Part shown: in pieces, positions 25,801 to 34,960 of the stretch
Layout of the letters: each line of letters begins with the position of its first letter
Position numbering within the stretch: position 1 is the first letter of the stretch
Source of the DNA: Capitulum mitella
Lineage: Eukaryota; Arthropoda; Thecostraca; Pollicipedomorpha; Pollicipedidae
NCBI GenBank assembly: GCA_030062745.1
Contig: CP099839.1
Coordinates: forward strand, 43,784,796 to 43,848,795
Length of the DNA: 64,000 nucleotides
Direction: 5' to 3'
Translations under genes and position numbers: made by a program
The notes under the pieces: model-generated
The model's input: only the letters and a program-made list of their open reading frames with translations
What the model was told of the DNA's origin: nothing
Database searches by the model: none

Positions 25801-25826
25801 GCCAGGTCGGGCCGCAGAGTCGGCAC
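11536..25826 (-). CDS. UROC1: urocanate hydratase (urocanase)
   Basis: Nine exons, in transcript order: 25826-25572, 24833-24700, 16733-16580, 16186-15929, 14367-13601, 13303-13128, 12718-12537, 12238-12128 and 11665-11536 (stop TGA). All introns are GT/AG and the phases agree, giving 721 residues once one extra base in exon 5 is discounted; human UROC1 has about 676. Urocanase converts urocanate to imidazolone propionate in cytosolic histidine breakdown, using bound NAD+. Family signatures read in order: [102 protein letters not shown] (catalytic Cys region), [75 protein letters not shown]. In-frame Met codons lie at 25826 and 25769; which one starts is undecided. A 1-bp insertion near 13879 breaks the literal frame. 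Confidence 0.94.
13877..13882 (-). other. UROC1: 1-bp frameshift in UROC1 exon 5
   Basis: On the minus strand the protein reads LVQESLVRQ in one frame and continues [21 protein letters not shown] in the next. Human UROC1 has VQESLRRQVSAINRLAEE with nothing extra. Plus-strand CCACCTTGGCG has one T more than CCACCTGGCG would. Exon 5 is 767 bp; 766 bp would give the phase that exon 6 needs (MA|D|DLPTP). The rest of the gene is conserved and open, so an assembly or consensus error, or a recent allele, is likelier than an old pseudogene. Confidence 0.85.
14368..15928 (-). other. UROC1 intron 4
   Basis: The intron lies between the exons ending HGTT and starting [13 protein letters not shown] see no embedded gene or clear transposon. 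A run of GTCAGGCAGTTG-like motifs at about 14560-14740 looks like a decayed short tandem repeat. Confidence 0.45.
17280..18260. repeat. degenerate tandem array of about 25-50 bp units in UROC1 intron 2
   Basis: Variants of a unit containing GGCAGTYTCAGGGACCTCT recur along almost 1 kb, for example near 17400, 17430, 17535, 17630, 17940 and 18005. Spacing varies and similarity is partial. It ends in two inverted repeats: CCTCTGCCGTGTA...TACACGGCAGAGG (about 18136-18183) and the palindrome at 18215-18238. No coding signal is present. Confidence 0.6.
18215..18238. repeat. 11-bp perfect palindrome arms with 2-nt loop
   Basis: CACGTGGGTCC-CA-GGACCCACGTG. Each arm holds a CACGTG E-box core. It stands at the end of the degenerate tandem array, so it may be a by-product of that repeat. 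Confidence 0.7.
19503..19815 (+). repeat. tRNA-derived SINE
   Basis: The 5' part resembles a tRNA, closest by eye to tRNA-Arg: GTGGCCTCATGGATAAGGAG matches a box A with D-arm, then CCGGACAACAGATCCGG fits an anticodon arm, then GGGTGCGAGTCCC a box B. An unrelated body of about 210 bp follows, leading into a (CA)n tract. The anticodon and variable regions are disrupted (extra GTGCGTGGCAGGCACC), so it is not a working tRNA. It lies in UROC1 intron 2, opposite to that gene. Target duplications were not found. Confidence 0.65.
19816..19897. repeat. (CA)n/(TA)n microsatellite
   Basis: An interrupted CA run (19816-19854) is followed by about 20 TA repeats (19857-19897). It directly follows the SINE body and is probably its tail. 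Confidence 0.95.
19898..21600. other. unassigned UROC1 intron sequence with a weak direct repeat
   Basis: No gene is recognised. Segments at about 20580-20770 and 21100-21290 look like diverged direct repeats: both have CACGTGCT-GCC followed by GAACAC, and later GACCTCGTC-GCC-ACGG-GTAGC. The long open frame at 20320-20733 is open on both strands and resembles nothing I know. Confidence 0.35.
21605..22817 (+). mobile_element. TTAA-flanked non-autonomous element, copy A (family 1)
   Basis: The element is 1213 bp, flanked by TTAA (21601-21604) and TCAA (22818-22821, one mismatch). It starts CCCGTCCCCGACTGG and ends GTGCGCGGG. Beside the termini lie C/G runs around the palindrome GGGGCAGT-TG-ACTGCCCC. 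Several GGTCA/TGACC half-sites occur inside. The same sequence occurs inverted at 51740-52961 and in the same orientation at 32664-33937. TTAA target choice and a CCC/GGG terminus fit piggyBac-type transposition. No transposase is present, so it would depend on another element. Confidence 0.75.
22818..24635. other. unassigned UROC1 intron 2 sequence
   Basis: No exon or full transposon is recognised. A purine-rich stretch of GAGA/AGAC-type repeats covers about 23085-23200. Short segments at 23330-23400 and 24175-24235 carry the common motif of a C-rich run near GGATCC or GTATCCACCCC, seen again at 16780 and 16975; they are probably ends of decayed repeats. Confidence 0.35.
24636..24730 (-). 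repeat. tandem copy of the UROC1 exon 2 3' edge with its splice donor
   Basis: On the minus strand the last 46 or so nt of exon 2 plus its donor (GTGAGTACG at 24699) are repeated 56 bp further into the intron with donor GTGAGTATG (24643). Both copies share TACATCTACATGTG-CC-- followed by GGGCACGTCC-like sequence. A third weaker copy of TGCCACTTCACGC lies near 24610. Only the first donor keeps exon 3 in frame. Confidence 0.75.
24885..25375. repeat. 31-bp minisatellite filling UROC1 intron 1
   Basis: Unit CGGTACAGAGGACACCGTCC followed by AGACGGCAGCA repeats about 15 times. Some units have GATGGCGCAGTA in place of GGCAGCACGGTA, and a variant block with ACAACRTGGATGTCC appears twice, about 210 bp apart (24893 and 25105), so there is higher-order duplication. 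Because 31 is not a multiple of 3 and the unit lacks stops, all frames stay open and give repetitive pseudo-proteins; these are not genes. Confidence 0.95.
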
Positions 25827-25843
25827 CCCGGCCCGGCCGCGGC

Positions 25844-25878
25844 GCCGGCCGGCCCAGATACCATCTGGGCCGGCCGGC
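25844..25878. repeat. 16-bp perfect GC-rich inverted repeat in the UROC1 leader/promoter
   Basis: 25844-25859 and 25863-25878 are exact reverse complements (GCCGGCCGGCCCAGAT and ATCTGGGCCGGCCGGC) with loop ACC. It lies 18 bp upstream of the distal UROC1 ATG, so a transcript covering it would carry a very stable hairpin close to that start codon. Confidence 0.85.
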
Positions 25879-25948
25879 CGGCCAGTCGGCGGGCCCGGTC
25901 TCCGCTTGCCGGGGCGCCCTCGCTCCCCAAACCGGTTTGTCAGACGAT

Positions 25949-25954
25949 CTTATC
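25949..25954 (-). promoter_or_regulatory. GATA-factor consensus upstream of UROC1
   Basis: The minus strand reads AGATAAGATC about 125 nt before the distal ATG. WGATAR is the GATA-factor site and GATA factors drive gut and digestive-gland genes in arthropods, which fits urocanase. A single six-base match is weak evidence. Confidence 0.25.
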
Positions 25955-25969
25955 TGGCGACGAGCCTCT

Positions 25970-28930
25970 GAGGTCCTCCACCTGCGCCGCTGGACGCTGT
26001 TCACACCCCCGGGCAGGGCCGGAAGGTCACCTTTATGCGTCGCACAAGACTGTGATGTCGCTTTGACGTCTTGCACACGAAACGTTGGTTATACCGAACT
26101 GCGTAGGCATGAATTTATGCAAGTTGCCAGGAGGTTTCGTCTGCATTTCTTGGCGGCTGAACGGAGAGCCTACTGAACAAATACATAAATAATGTATATG
26201 TGCAATGATATGTACATAAAATCAGGGAAGGCAACCGTGGGAAAAACGTCAGTTGACTGCAAAGTAAGGCATCCTGCTGCATGAGCCGCATTTAATGTTT
26301 TGCTCTGTGTTGTTATTGGTGTTGACGGGCAAGTCAGAAACCAACGCATAAATTATTCATAGACCACAATGTTCAGATTCCTAGTATGTCACCTGTTGCA
26401 CCAGTACAAAAGCAGCCCATTCCACTCGGAGACTGACATTGAGATATTGACTGTAACTGACAAATATCCGTTGAATCACAGTTACCTGGTAAAATTCCAG
26501 TTACGTATGGTAATACTGTAAAAGTCGTCAGGATTACAATTCGATTTACACCCGTAAAACCTTAAAAGTAGACAAAATGTGTATTTGTGTAGGAATCTTA
26601 ATTATCTTGAACGCCCAGGCAACAACTCATTCACGATGGAAAAGCCGTTGCGCATGCATTTTTGTTTTTAATTTCATTTGCTTTTATTAACACAAAATTA
26701 AAACTTGCACGTATTAAAGTTATAAAAATCTGCATTGGTGACTTCATCGACAAAGGAATAGATAAGAACCTTACTGAATGCAGGTGAAGGGAAATGTGCT
26801 GCAAACGTAAGTCTAATTATATTTTAGCATATGCAACCCGTCGAAGAAGCCCCATGGTCTGTCATCATGTAACAGAATGGGTCAGACATGGCCTACAGTT
26901 GATCTCAGACCTTCCACTGTTTCATTCTTTCCGCCGTACTTACTGGCGTTATTTTCTATGCCAGATTAAAGGTGAATGTTTGTTTTTCCAGCCTTTTAAC
27001 TTTGTTTCGTTTAACATGAGGATGAGAAGCTACTACCTGCAAATAAACATTACTTTGCCAACGCAGCTTAACGAAACGGAAGTTCACGAAACAAAACGAA
27101 ACGATTAAAGCCTAACAAGTATGAACACCAACCAACACCGGCCAACACAGACAAACGACTAACGGCAAGCAATGAATGAATGAGCAAAAGGCATGTGCAT
27201 CAGATGTCGAAGCTTTCGATTAACAGACGGCAGGCTGAAGGTCAGTTTACAAGAGCGGCAGAAACGCGTGGCTAGACGCGGTTCTGCCGCTCGAAAGGCC
27301 CCGCTTGTCTCACGACTGCCCAACCCATCCACTGGTGACGTTTTATGACGTATTAAAAGGTCTTCATTGACTATTGGCGATCAACGATCACATTCGCCAA
27401 TCAGCGATAACGAGATCTTTCCGGCGACAGATCCGCCCACGCTAGACCCTTATACTTCAATTGTGCCCTTATATAGCGCATTAGTCAGCGTGCAGAGCTC
27501 TGAATCCGAAGGTCCCCGGTTCGAATCTGAAAACAGCGTACAACTTTCGACGCGGCAACGCATACATGGCCATCACTATAACGAAATATGACGTAAGCAA
27601 ACTTGTGGCGTCCATCGTCAGCTACTGCAGAGCGCGGCCGCCCTGCCGCTGCGGCAGGCTTCCATTTCTAGTCCCTCCGCCGGCCTTTTGATCGCAGCAC
27701 CCCGTTGTTGCACTGGCCCAGATCACTTATCCTAAGCCACCTAAAGTTCACCTCCCTCTTATCCAACAAACTTTACATCCTTCCCATCCTTGCCCATGTA
27801 GTCCGTCCTCATCTATTTGGTATTCATTCCACCTGTCATGTGGATTGCGACAGGTACTTGGTACATTTAACCTGGCACCGTCTGGCGTGTTTTCGTGCCC
27901 GCGACCGCCTGAGAGGGTGTTAAAAGGCCCCCATGTTCTCTTAGGATTTAACATTTGGATCTGAACCGGTCTACCACCAATCGACAGCCCTGAGTATTGT
28001 GATTCAGAAAATGTCATGGTAGTCCTGGCCAGGTGACTGATGACGTCACAGGTCACGTAAACCGCAAACACGACGTCGGAAAAGCTGACACCGGTACGCA
28101 TGTCACATATCCGGCAATATTGGTCTTAAAGCTTTCAGCTGGGTATCAAACGAATGTTCACAATCTTCTGCATCAGAAGCATGCCCAAATGCTAAAAATT
28201 TTGGGTCAAGGTCAACCTAGGTCAGGTGAAATACTGATCTTACTTTAACAGCCAAAGACCGATACTTACCATCAAACGTTTTCATCCACGTCACAAAAAT
28301 GACTGAAAAATAAAGCCTTTTGATGATCAGCTTTGCATTACCTGCGTTTCATCCAGCCAAGATCAGTTTGGTCACATCAGATGAAGCTGTATTACGTTTT
28401 CTGCCAAAGAACAATAATTACTCGCTGGGATTCTTAACTGCGTCAAGTACAGAACTGAGATGACAACTCGTGGTGGTAAAATCTGTTCTATCTACCCTTG
28501 ATTATGTCAAAATCAAATCATGTCAGGACAGACAGACATTTTTCTTTCCTGGCCTGGTACAATAATTGCTCTCTAATACTACTGAACGATCTTCATCAGG
28601 TAATCTTGTGCTTCATTTCGTTTTATATCTGCCTGTGACGTGGCCTGACATGACCCCACGATGCATTCGGTAAGAGGCGCATATAGATTTACTTGTCTAG
28701 ATTGAACGGTGGGAAAGATTACCGGCAACCACTTGTCACCCACAATGCAAATCATGTCCAACTGTCATTATGCATGTGACCTAACATGGCCTCTAACGTT
28801 GGCGTAACACAGTTGTATATCCTTTTGGGGCTCGTGTCCTTTGTAAACCAAAATAATCCATGCGTTATACTTGGGAATATTATAGAAAATAAAGCATGCT
28901 CGTGCCACCGCCCGAGGAGGCAGAAACATA
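25970..28930. other. intergenic DNA between UROC1 and the orb locus, mostly featureless
   Basis: No protein homology or full transposon is recognised apart from the tRNA-like patch near 27476. A few GGTCA-type motifs occur near 28205-28225. Confidence 0.4.
27476..27532 (+). repeat. tRNA-like patch (probable SINE head)
   Basis: TAGCGCATTAGTCAGCG resembles a box A/D-arm, and GGTCCCCGGTTCGAATC has a perfect box B about 35 bp later. No acceptor stem closes around it, so it is more likely the head of a SINE than a functional tRNA. Confidence 0.4.
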
Positions 28931-29177
28931 CATGCAAGAGTTAAAAGTTGGTCCTAACGTCATTCTCCAAAATCAGACCTAGCATGAAAATGGTATTGCA
29001 TCAGCCAACCAAAGTTCGCGCATGCGCAGTACACACTGGTTCCAAACTCACTTTGAAAAAGCTCTTACAAAAGCCTGCGAACAAACATTGTTAAAAAACA
29101 TGACTATGATAGTGGAAATCGTTGTGTGACTGTATAACAAAACAGTATCTTCGAGAAACATGGAAAAACTGTACTGA

Positions 29178-29205
29178 GTCAATTAATATGCACAAGGGTG
29201 TAACT
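29178..29205 (+). repeat. direct repeat, left copy, near the Tc1-like element
   Basis: The core ATTAATATGCACAAGGGT with GTA after it recurs in the same orientation at about 31353. If this is a transposon end, this copy belongs to a second, otherwise decayed element, because a Tc1 element would show an inverted pair. Confidence 0.6.
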
Positions 29206-29704
29206 AAGCGCATGCTGTGTCGTGGAATGCGAATAACCAGAACTGCCAGCACTGCGGAGCTGCCATTTAACGTCTATTTATCATGCAGAGTGTGGATACA
29301 CAGTGATATAAACTGATTTCTGCTCTGAGCGCCACGCGGAAATTCTAGTCTCCGTGGACAGTTCCTGCTCCTTTTTTTCCATACGCTCACTGCTACACGC
29401 CAGCAACGTAGACAAGGAAGCAGAGGAACACATCACTTAAACATCGCTGCTTGTATCGTTAAACCAGTAAGCGATTTTGTTATCCATTCTACGCTTTAGA
29501 GTACATGCTATTCTAAACTTTTGCCCTTTCGCCAACTTCTAACTCCGTTTTTGGCACGAACACCTACGACCTATGCTATAAATGGTCTGAATGGTTCTAC
29601 GAATTATGCTCTATTCCCAATTATTACCATCGCAAAGGATGCGGCTCAAATATTTGTAAAAAGAAAGACTTCTGAAATAACGTAATACATTTCCAGCCGG
29701 CTAC

Positions 29705-30177
29705 GGCGTGAATGACATCAAGCAAACGTCCCGAAGAAAGGTGTGAATAGTCCCACAACCTACGACTGTGCATTTACATCTGAACCATTTATTCATTTAT
29801 GTGCAGAACATCCTCAGGAAACCAAGACTTCTTGACCCGACACAGCTCGGGGGTGCCAAATAGGACTGCCTCTCGATTTGTCGTAAATAACATCTGAACC
29901 GTTAAAGCCAACACAACATAACTTTTAGTATCCGTCCATCAATCAATTTTACATATTCTGATATCAAAACCATTTTCATGCTAGGTCTGATTTTGGAGAT
30001 ATGACGTTAGGACTAACTTTTAACTGGCACCCCCGAGCTGTGCCCGGTCAAGAAGTCTTGGTTTCCTGAGGATGTTTTGCACATAAATGAATAAATGGTT
30101 GAGATGTAAATGCACAGTCGTAGGTTGTGGGACTATTCACACCTTTCTCGGGACGTCTGCTTGATGTCATTCACGCC
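29705..30177. repeat. large fold-back: 153-bp inverted arms around a 168-bp spacer
   Basis: 29705-29857 and 30026-30177 are near-identical reverse complements. Shared blocks include GGCGTGAATGACATCAAGCA, CACAACCTACGACTGTGC, CATCCTCAGGAAACCAAGAC and AGCTCGGGGGTGCC. Part of the spacer (about 29967-30025) is itself inverted relative to 28937-29000. The right arm abuts the Tc1-like transposase frame (start 30244), so the arm may be the long 5' terminal region of that element, present in two orientations. Confidence 0.8.
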
Positions 30178-30243
30178 ACGTCACTGCGTCAGCGACATTA
30201 ATTCACTGAGCATTCATCGCACACACACAACAGCTCTAACACA

Positions 30244-31265
30244 ATGGACATCACGCCTAGGAAGCGGACGAAGATTTTTACTTTATTCGAACATTCTGAG
30301 AAGTCACAGAGAGAGATCGCTAAGATAGCTGGTGTCAGTCAGCACTCAGTCTCACGGATTATAAAACAAGGAGTTACTACTGGATCTCTGTCACCAAAAC
30401 GAAAAGGGAATTGTGGAAGAAAACGAAAAACGACGCCGAGAGATGATCTGTATTCGATACGTCAAAGCAAACTTGCACCACGAAAGACTAGTAATGATCT
30501 GCAAAAAAATCTAGCCGGATCTGGAATTAGTGTAAGTTCGAGCACTGTTCGAAGGAGGCTTCTCGGTACCAGTCGGAGGGCTCACAGACCACTAGAAAAA
30601 CAACTTCTTACAGAGAAAATGAAGGCTAAACGTTTGTTATGGGCAAAAAAAATACCGGCACTGGACAAAGGAAGACTGGCGGAAGGTCATGTTTTCGGAC
30701 GAAAGCCATTTTTTCGTTCAGGGACAGAGGAGTCAACATGTCCGACGCTCTCCTGGTGAGAAAGTCCGTGAAGGCCACATGAACCAAACCGTGAAACACC
30801 CCGAAAAGAAAATGTTTTGGGGTTGTTTCAGTTTCCGTGGCGTGGGATCACTTCATCCTGTCGAAGGAATGATGAAATCTGCCCAATACATCGACGTGAT
30901 ACGGAGAAAGGCGATTCCAGACATGCAGAAGGCGTTTCCAGATGGTTCAGGGGTTTTTCAACAGGACCTGGCTCCTTGCCATACGTCGAAGATTGTGACC
31001 AATTTTTTTCAAAATAAACAAGATAAATGTTTTGGACTATCCGGGAAACTCGCCGGATTTAAATCCTAGAGAAAATTTATGGTCTATCATAAAGACTTGT
31101 CTCCGCAAAAAGGATTGTACAACCAAAACCAAGCTGATACAAGCCATAATTCAGGTCTGGTACCACGACGAACAGATAAAAGAAAACTGCAAAAACTTGA
31201 TAGATTCCATGCCCAAGCGGGTTTCACAAGTGGTAGACAATAGCGGTGGTCATACTACGTATTAA
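30244..31265 (+). pseudogene. Tc1-like DD34E transposase, broken by two 1-bp insertions
   Basis: The frame starts MDITPRKRTKIFTLFEHSEK at 30244. A helix-turn-helix (QREIAKIAGVSQHSVSRIIK) follows, then a basic GRKRK patch and a second DNA-binding part. The catalytic triad is visible as MFSDESHFF, QQDLAPCHTS and SPDLNPRENLW; about 34 residues separate the second Asp from the Glu once the frame is followed. The frame shifts near 30646-30653 (eight A where seven would keep KK-YRHW in register) and again near 31020 (one extra G before ATAAATGTTTTGG). Apart from these it is well preserved to VDNSGGHTTY, so loss is recent or the shifts are sequence errors. Confidence 0.88.
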
Positions 31266-31346
31266 AATGTGAAAAAAATAAGAAGAAATTATGTGAATAA
31301 ACGATTATTTTGACAAAATACTAATTTTTATTGTTTTGAGTGTTTG

Positions 31347-31376
31347 AGCCAATTAATATGCACAAGGGTGTATTCT
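31347..31376 (+). repeat. probable right end of the Tc1-like element
   Basis: About 85 bp after the transposase stop comes CCAATTAATATGCACAAGGG followed by TGTA. A terminal TA after GGGTG fits a Tc1 right end with TA target duplication. The matching inverted left end was not found near the transposase start; the only other copy is direct, at 29178. Confidence 0.4.
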
Positions 31377-31379
31377 GCT

Positions 31380-32659
31380 TTACTTTTGTTCGTTCCCAAT
31401 AAATGAACTTCAGTGTCTGTTTACATCTGTATCTGGTCAGCTGGCGGACCACGCCGGCATGTGTCGCCACCGACCAATCACGTTCATTTCCGTCCGACCG
31501 CCGAGTTGCCATGGCTATCGCCCCCGGCAACCAGACGATCTAAGGTCATGGGTCAGCGGTGTAGCCCAGGCTAGTCGTGACTTGGGTCTGGTGGAGGGTG
31601 ATTTATAAACTCCTGTGAAATTTTAAGCTAGCAATTCTGTATTAGCATTTCTTTTAGCTGTTTTTAAGCTGATAATATTTGTGGGTGTCATGGAACAATT
31701 ACGGGTAAGACTCTACAACCTATCCTCGATAATGCGGTCCACGATCGCATTTCGTTCTAACTTTGTTCTTTTGCTGCTAAGCATCTAAGCTGCATCCGAA
31801 TGACATTAGTCATGTTTTGTTATCCATGCTGCGTCGCTTTGTAATCTAAACTACATCGCATCATTGTAATATACGTAACTTGCGTTTCCGTCAGATTTTT
31901 TTCACTACATACGTGAACTGTTTTCTTTGGAGCATGTCAACTGTTAAAATGTGTTGATGTGCAATCGTGGGTTTTCGTGCATTCATTCACAGAAAACAAG
32001 TGACACTGTGATTTCTACGCTGCTTTTTTCCATGCCGCATCATATGCATCCAATACTGTGGCTTCATCACGCTAGGGAAGGTGCAATCTATTTCAAACGT
32101 TGGCAATGCCTCACCAGCCGCGTTGTTTTCAAAATATCATTTTTGTTAGCCCTCTAAGATCGCTGTTCAAAAACGCATGCCTCCCGCACTAAATTTTTAC
32201 GCGTGAAGTAAGCTAACAATTTTTTGCTTTGGTTCAAGACCTTGAGCTGTCAGTACCCGTTCTTGATGTCAAACGACTAGTATGTAGCGATGCACGATTT
32301 TTTACAGTCGTGTTCGGGCTCCTTCTTTTCCTTTAGCCGAATGTTCAATATATTCATTTTTAAACTCATGGTCACTTACGAGGAACAGTTAGAACCTTGC
32401 CAAAAGTAAGGCGAAAAAATAATCATTAATTCGCTCAGTTCACCGAGAAACTTTCAGGTGTCCTTTGCTTCTGAAGACTGTATTAAACTCTCGAACAGAT
32501 AAGATATAAAACAAACATGCCCAGTCGCAAAGTACCCATGAACACAGTTGACGAACTCGTTACATATGGTCATGAGTATTGTAGTTATTATTTCTGCGTC
32601 CAATGTCTTTTAACCCGCCACTGACCGGGGAGGGTTCGTTTAACCCTCTCGCGCATTTC
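31380..32659. other. unassigned intergenic DNA
   Basis: AT-rich, with no recognisable gene. C-rich TTTAACCCTC motifs at about 32608-32660 precede the TTAA element and may be the remnant of another one. Confidence 0.4.
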
Positions 32660-32663
32660 TTAA

Positions 32664-33937
32664 CCCTCCCCCGAGTGGGGGCGGTTGATCGCCTCCCTGG
32701 GGTTTTCCGAGACTGCGCGAGAACGAACAAACGCAGCGCCACCAAACTTTGTGCACCTTTGATTGATCATTTTTGACACATTACACAAATTTTTGACCTT
32801 AGGTCAAGTATGATGTCTGACCTAGGTCAGGTCAAGCAGACGTACGTCCATAAAAGTTTAGCGCCCTGTAACTTTTTCGCAAAACGTATCACAATAAACC
32901 TTCCAAGGTCTAAAGATTTGGCTAAATGCAACAAATCTGCCATGTGATTTTCCAGAAATATCTGAACCATTGACCTAAGGTCAAACCAGTTTTCAACATA
33001 AGTCGTCTTTTTTTCGAAAACTGAGGAATTTTTATAATAATTCGAGTGTGGGAATACTGACATCCAGTTTACGTCAATGGACAAAGTTTCAATGACCTAT
33101 GACCACTAACCTGAGGTCAGGTCACGAACGACAGTTGAGCCAAAATGCACTGCCATCAAAATCTGCGACGAATGACTCAGATCGGACAGAAAATGACAAA
33201 ACTGCTCGTTTGAAAATGAACGAACTGCTCGAATGGCTCACACGATTGCGATTAATACCATGAATTTTTAAAATTAAAATTAAAATTGAAATTAATACCA
33301 TGAAGTTTCTAAAAAATTGCATATTTTAGGAATAAACAAACTATCGCAAATAAAACTTCGCCAATTGTGGAGACTGATAACTTCTGGCTTTTCCAAAAAC
33401 TAAGCATGAGAATGCATCACAAGAACCAATAGGATCGAGAAACAACATCTGGAGTGGCATATCTGGCAAAAATAGAAGAGCGCTGAAATTAGTTCCCATT
33501 AATTTCATACCACGTTCGTCTATCGCGCCCGCCGTGCAGCGGTGCGAGAATCGCCTTGTCCTAAACTCAACCTCTCCGCTTACACATTAAGCAAATCTGA
33601 CAAATAAAACGTGTATCGGCGTCTGCGGACTTTTATCTGTCCACTGGTGCCTTTTTCTAGAACTGATTAGCCACAGTCGTTGAGATCCAGGCCGTTTCTC
33701 GGTCTTACGCAGGACACTCTGAAAAATTATATATAGGGTGGAAATGGCTTACATATTATCCAAAACCAAAAATAAAAATACAAATGGGACCAGTTTCTAG
33801 CTTGCTCGTCACGAGCTTTCCAACGATGTGCTTATTTTTATCACGCGACCAGCCGTTCGTGACTTAGAGAGGGGCGGCCAACCGCCCCCCCCCCCCTCCG
33901 TCGGGGGGCATGGCGCCGACAGACAGTCGGGTGAGGG
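32664..33937 (+). mobile_element. TTAA-flanked non-autonomous element, copy B (family 1)
   Basis: TTAA at 32660-32663 and 33938-33941 bounds 1274 bp. The left part matches copy A: C-rich terminus, GGGGCGGTTGATCGCC palindrome, then TTTTCCGAGACTGCGCGAGA, ACCAAACTTTGTGCACC and repeated AGGTCA motifs; the right end mirrors it (GGGCGGCCAACCGCCCC, ending GAGGG). It is more diverged than copies A and C. An imperfect duplicated patch (AAAATTAAAATT and GAAATTAATACCATGAA) lies near 33255-33305. Confidence 0.72.
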
Positions 33938-33941
33938 TTAA

Positions 33942-34940
33942 ATGTCTCTTAAAAGAAGGCACACAACGTCTTGAAACTTTCAGTATCTTTACTCGCACCA
34001 GTTATGAACATATTGACCACACAGTGACATTGGCAAAAAAGATCACATCATAATGACGTCATAAAGACAATGTTTTGCGATTCGACATTCAGTTTCCCTT
34101 CGCTGCCACATTGTCTATGCTTTTGCAATGCGTGGTGACTGTGGCTTGTGTTGCATATTAGCATGACCAGAGTATTCAATATAGAGCACCACTGACGTCA
34201 TGCCAGTCCATCTTAAGTTAAACTGCATTTTCCATTTTCCGGGGCCAGTGAGAATACATTCGACGCACGGAACTAAATAAGACTGATGTTTGAGTACCGA
34301 CAAATAGGTAATCGAATGCTCGTGCAAGATATTGTGCATAAGACTTACGCAGCAGTTTCTTTCAGCAATGCAACATTGTTTTATAATGTGATATTTGGCG
34401 TTCTTATGCAGATTTCAGCTTTACGAGTGAATTGGTGGTTCCTTTTGACGCTATGGATGACCGGTGTGAAGATATCGGCCTTTGCAAATTTTTGCGACAT
34501 TCCGTAAAAATGTGTGACATGGGCCAAAGTGACCTTAAGGGTCATGCAGAGGTGGCAGATGGAGTTCACTAGTGTGCACGTGATACTCGAGAGTTTGAAA
34601 GCGCAAAATGTTGCAGTGTTGCATGAATACAACCTTTGGGGCCCTTTCAAGGGTTTAATTGTACCTAAAGCTCTCTGAAAGTGTAGTGCCACCTGTGTCA
34701 GGTGGCACAGAAAACATGCTAACCTAGCGTGTGACCTTGACTTTTAATGACCTTAAGTATGAGAATATGACACCGAGCTACCAGAGACAGATCACGATGC
34801 AAACTTCAGTTTCTGTCTGTTTTTTATTGCGATTAGCCAACTCTGGATAAGATGGCCATTCTTGGGTGTTTAGCCTGACCTGTGGCGTCATCAGAGACCC
34901 AAAAGCCAAAACATACATGCACGACTCGGGGGGGGCGGCG
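33942..34940 (+). mobile_element. dispersed repeat, family 2, copy 2
   Basis: It matches 1834-3122 in the same orientation and starts at the very TTAA that ends family-1 copy B. It ends near GGCGGCG-TTAA (34941-34944), as copy 1 ends GAGGCG-TTAA. About 300 bp shorter than copy 1. Non-coding. Confidence 0.5.
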
Positions 34941-34960
34941 TTAAATACCCTCCCCCAGTC

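Noticed and set aside
27476-27532. Functional tRNA gene
   Set aside because: Box A and box B are present but no closing acceptor stem or proper anticodon arm can be drawn; probably a SINE head.
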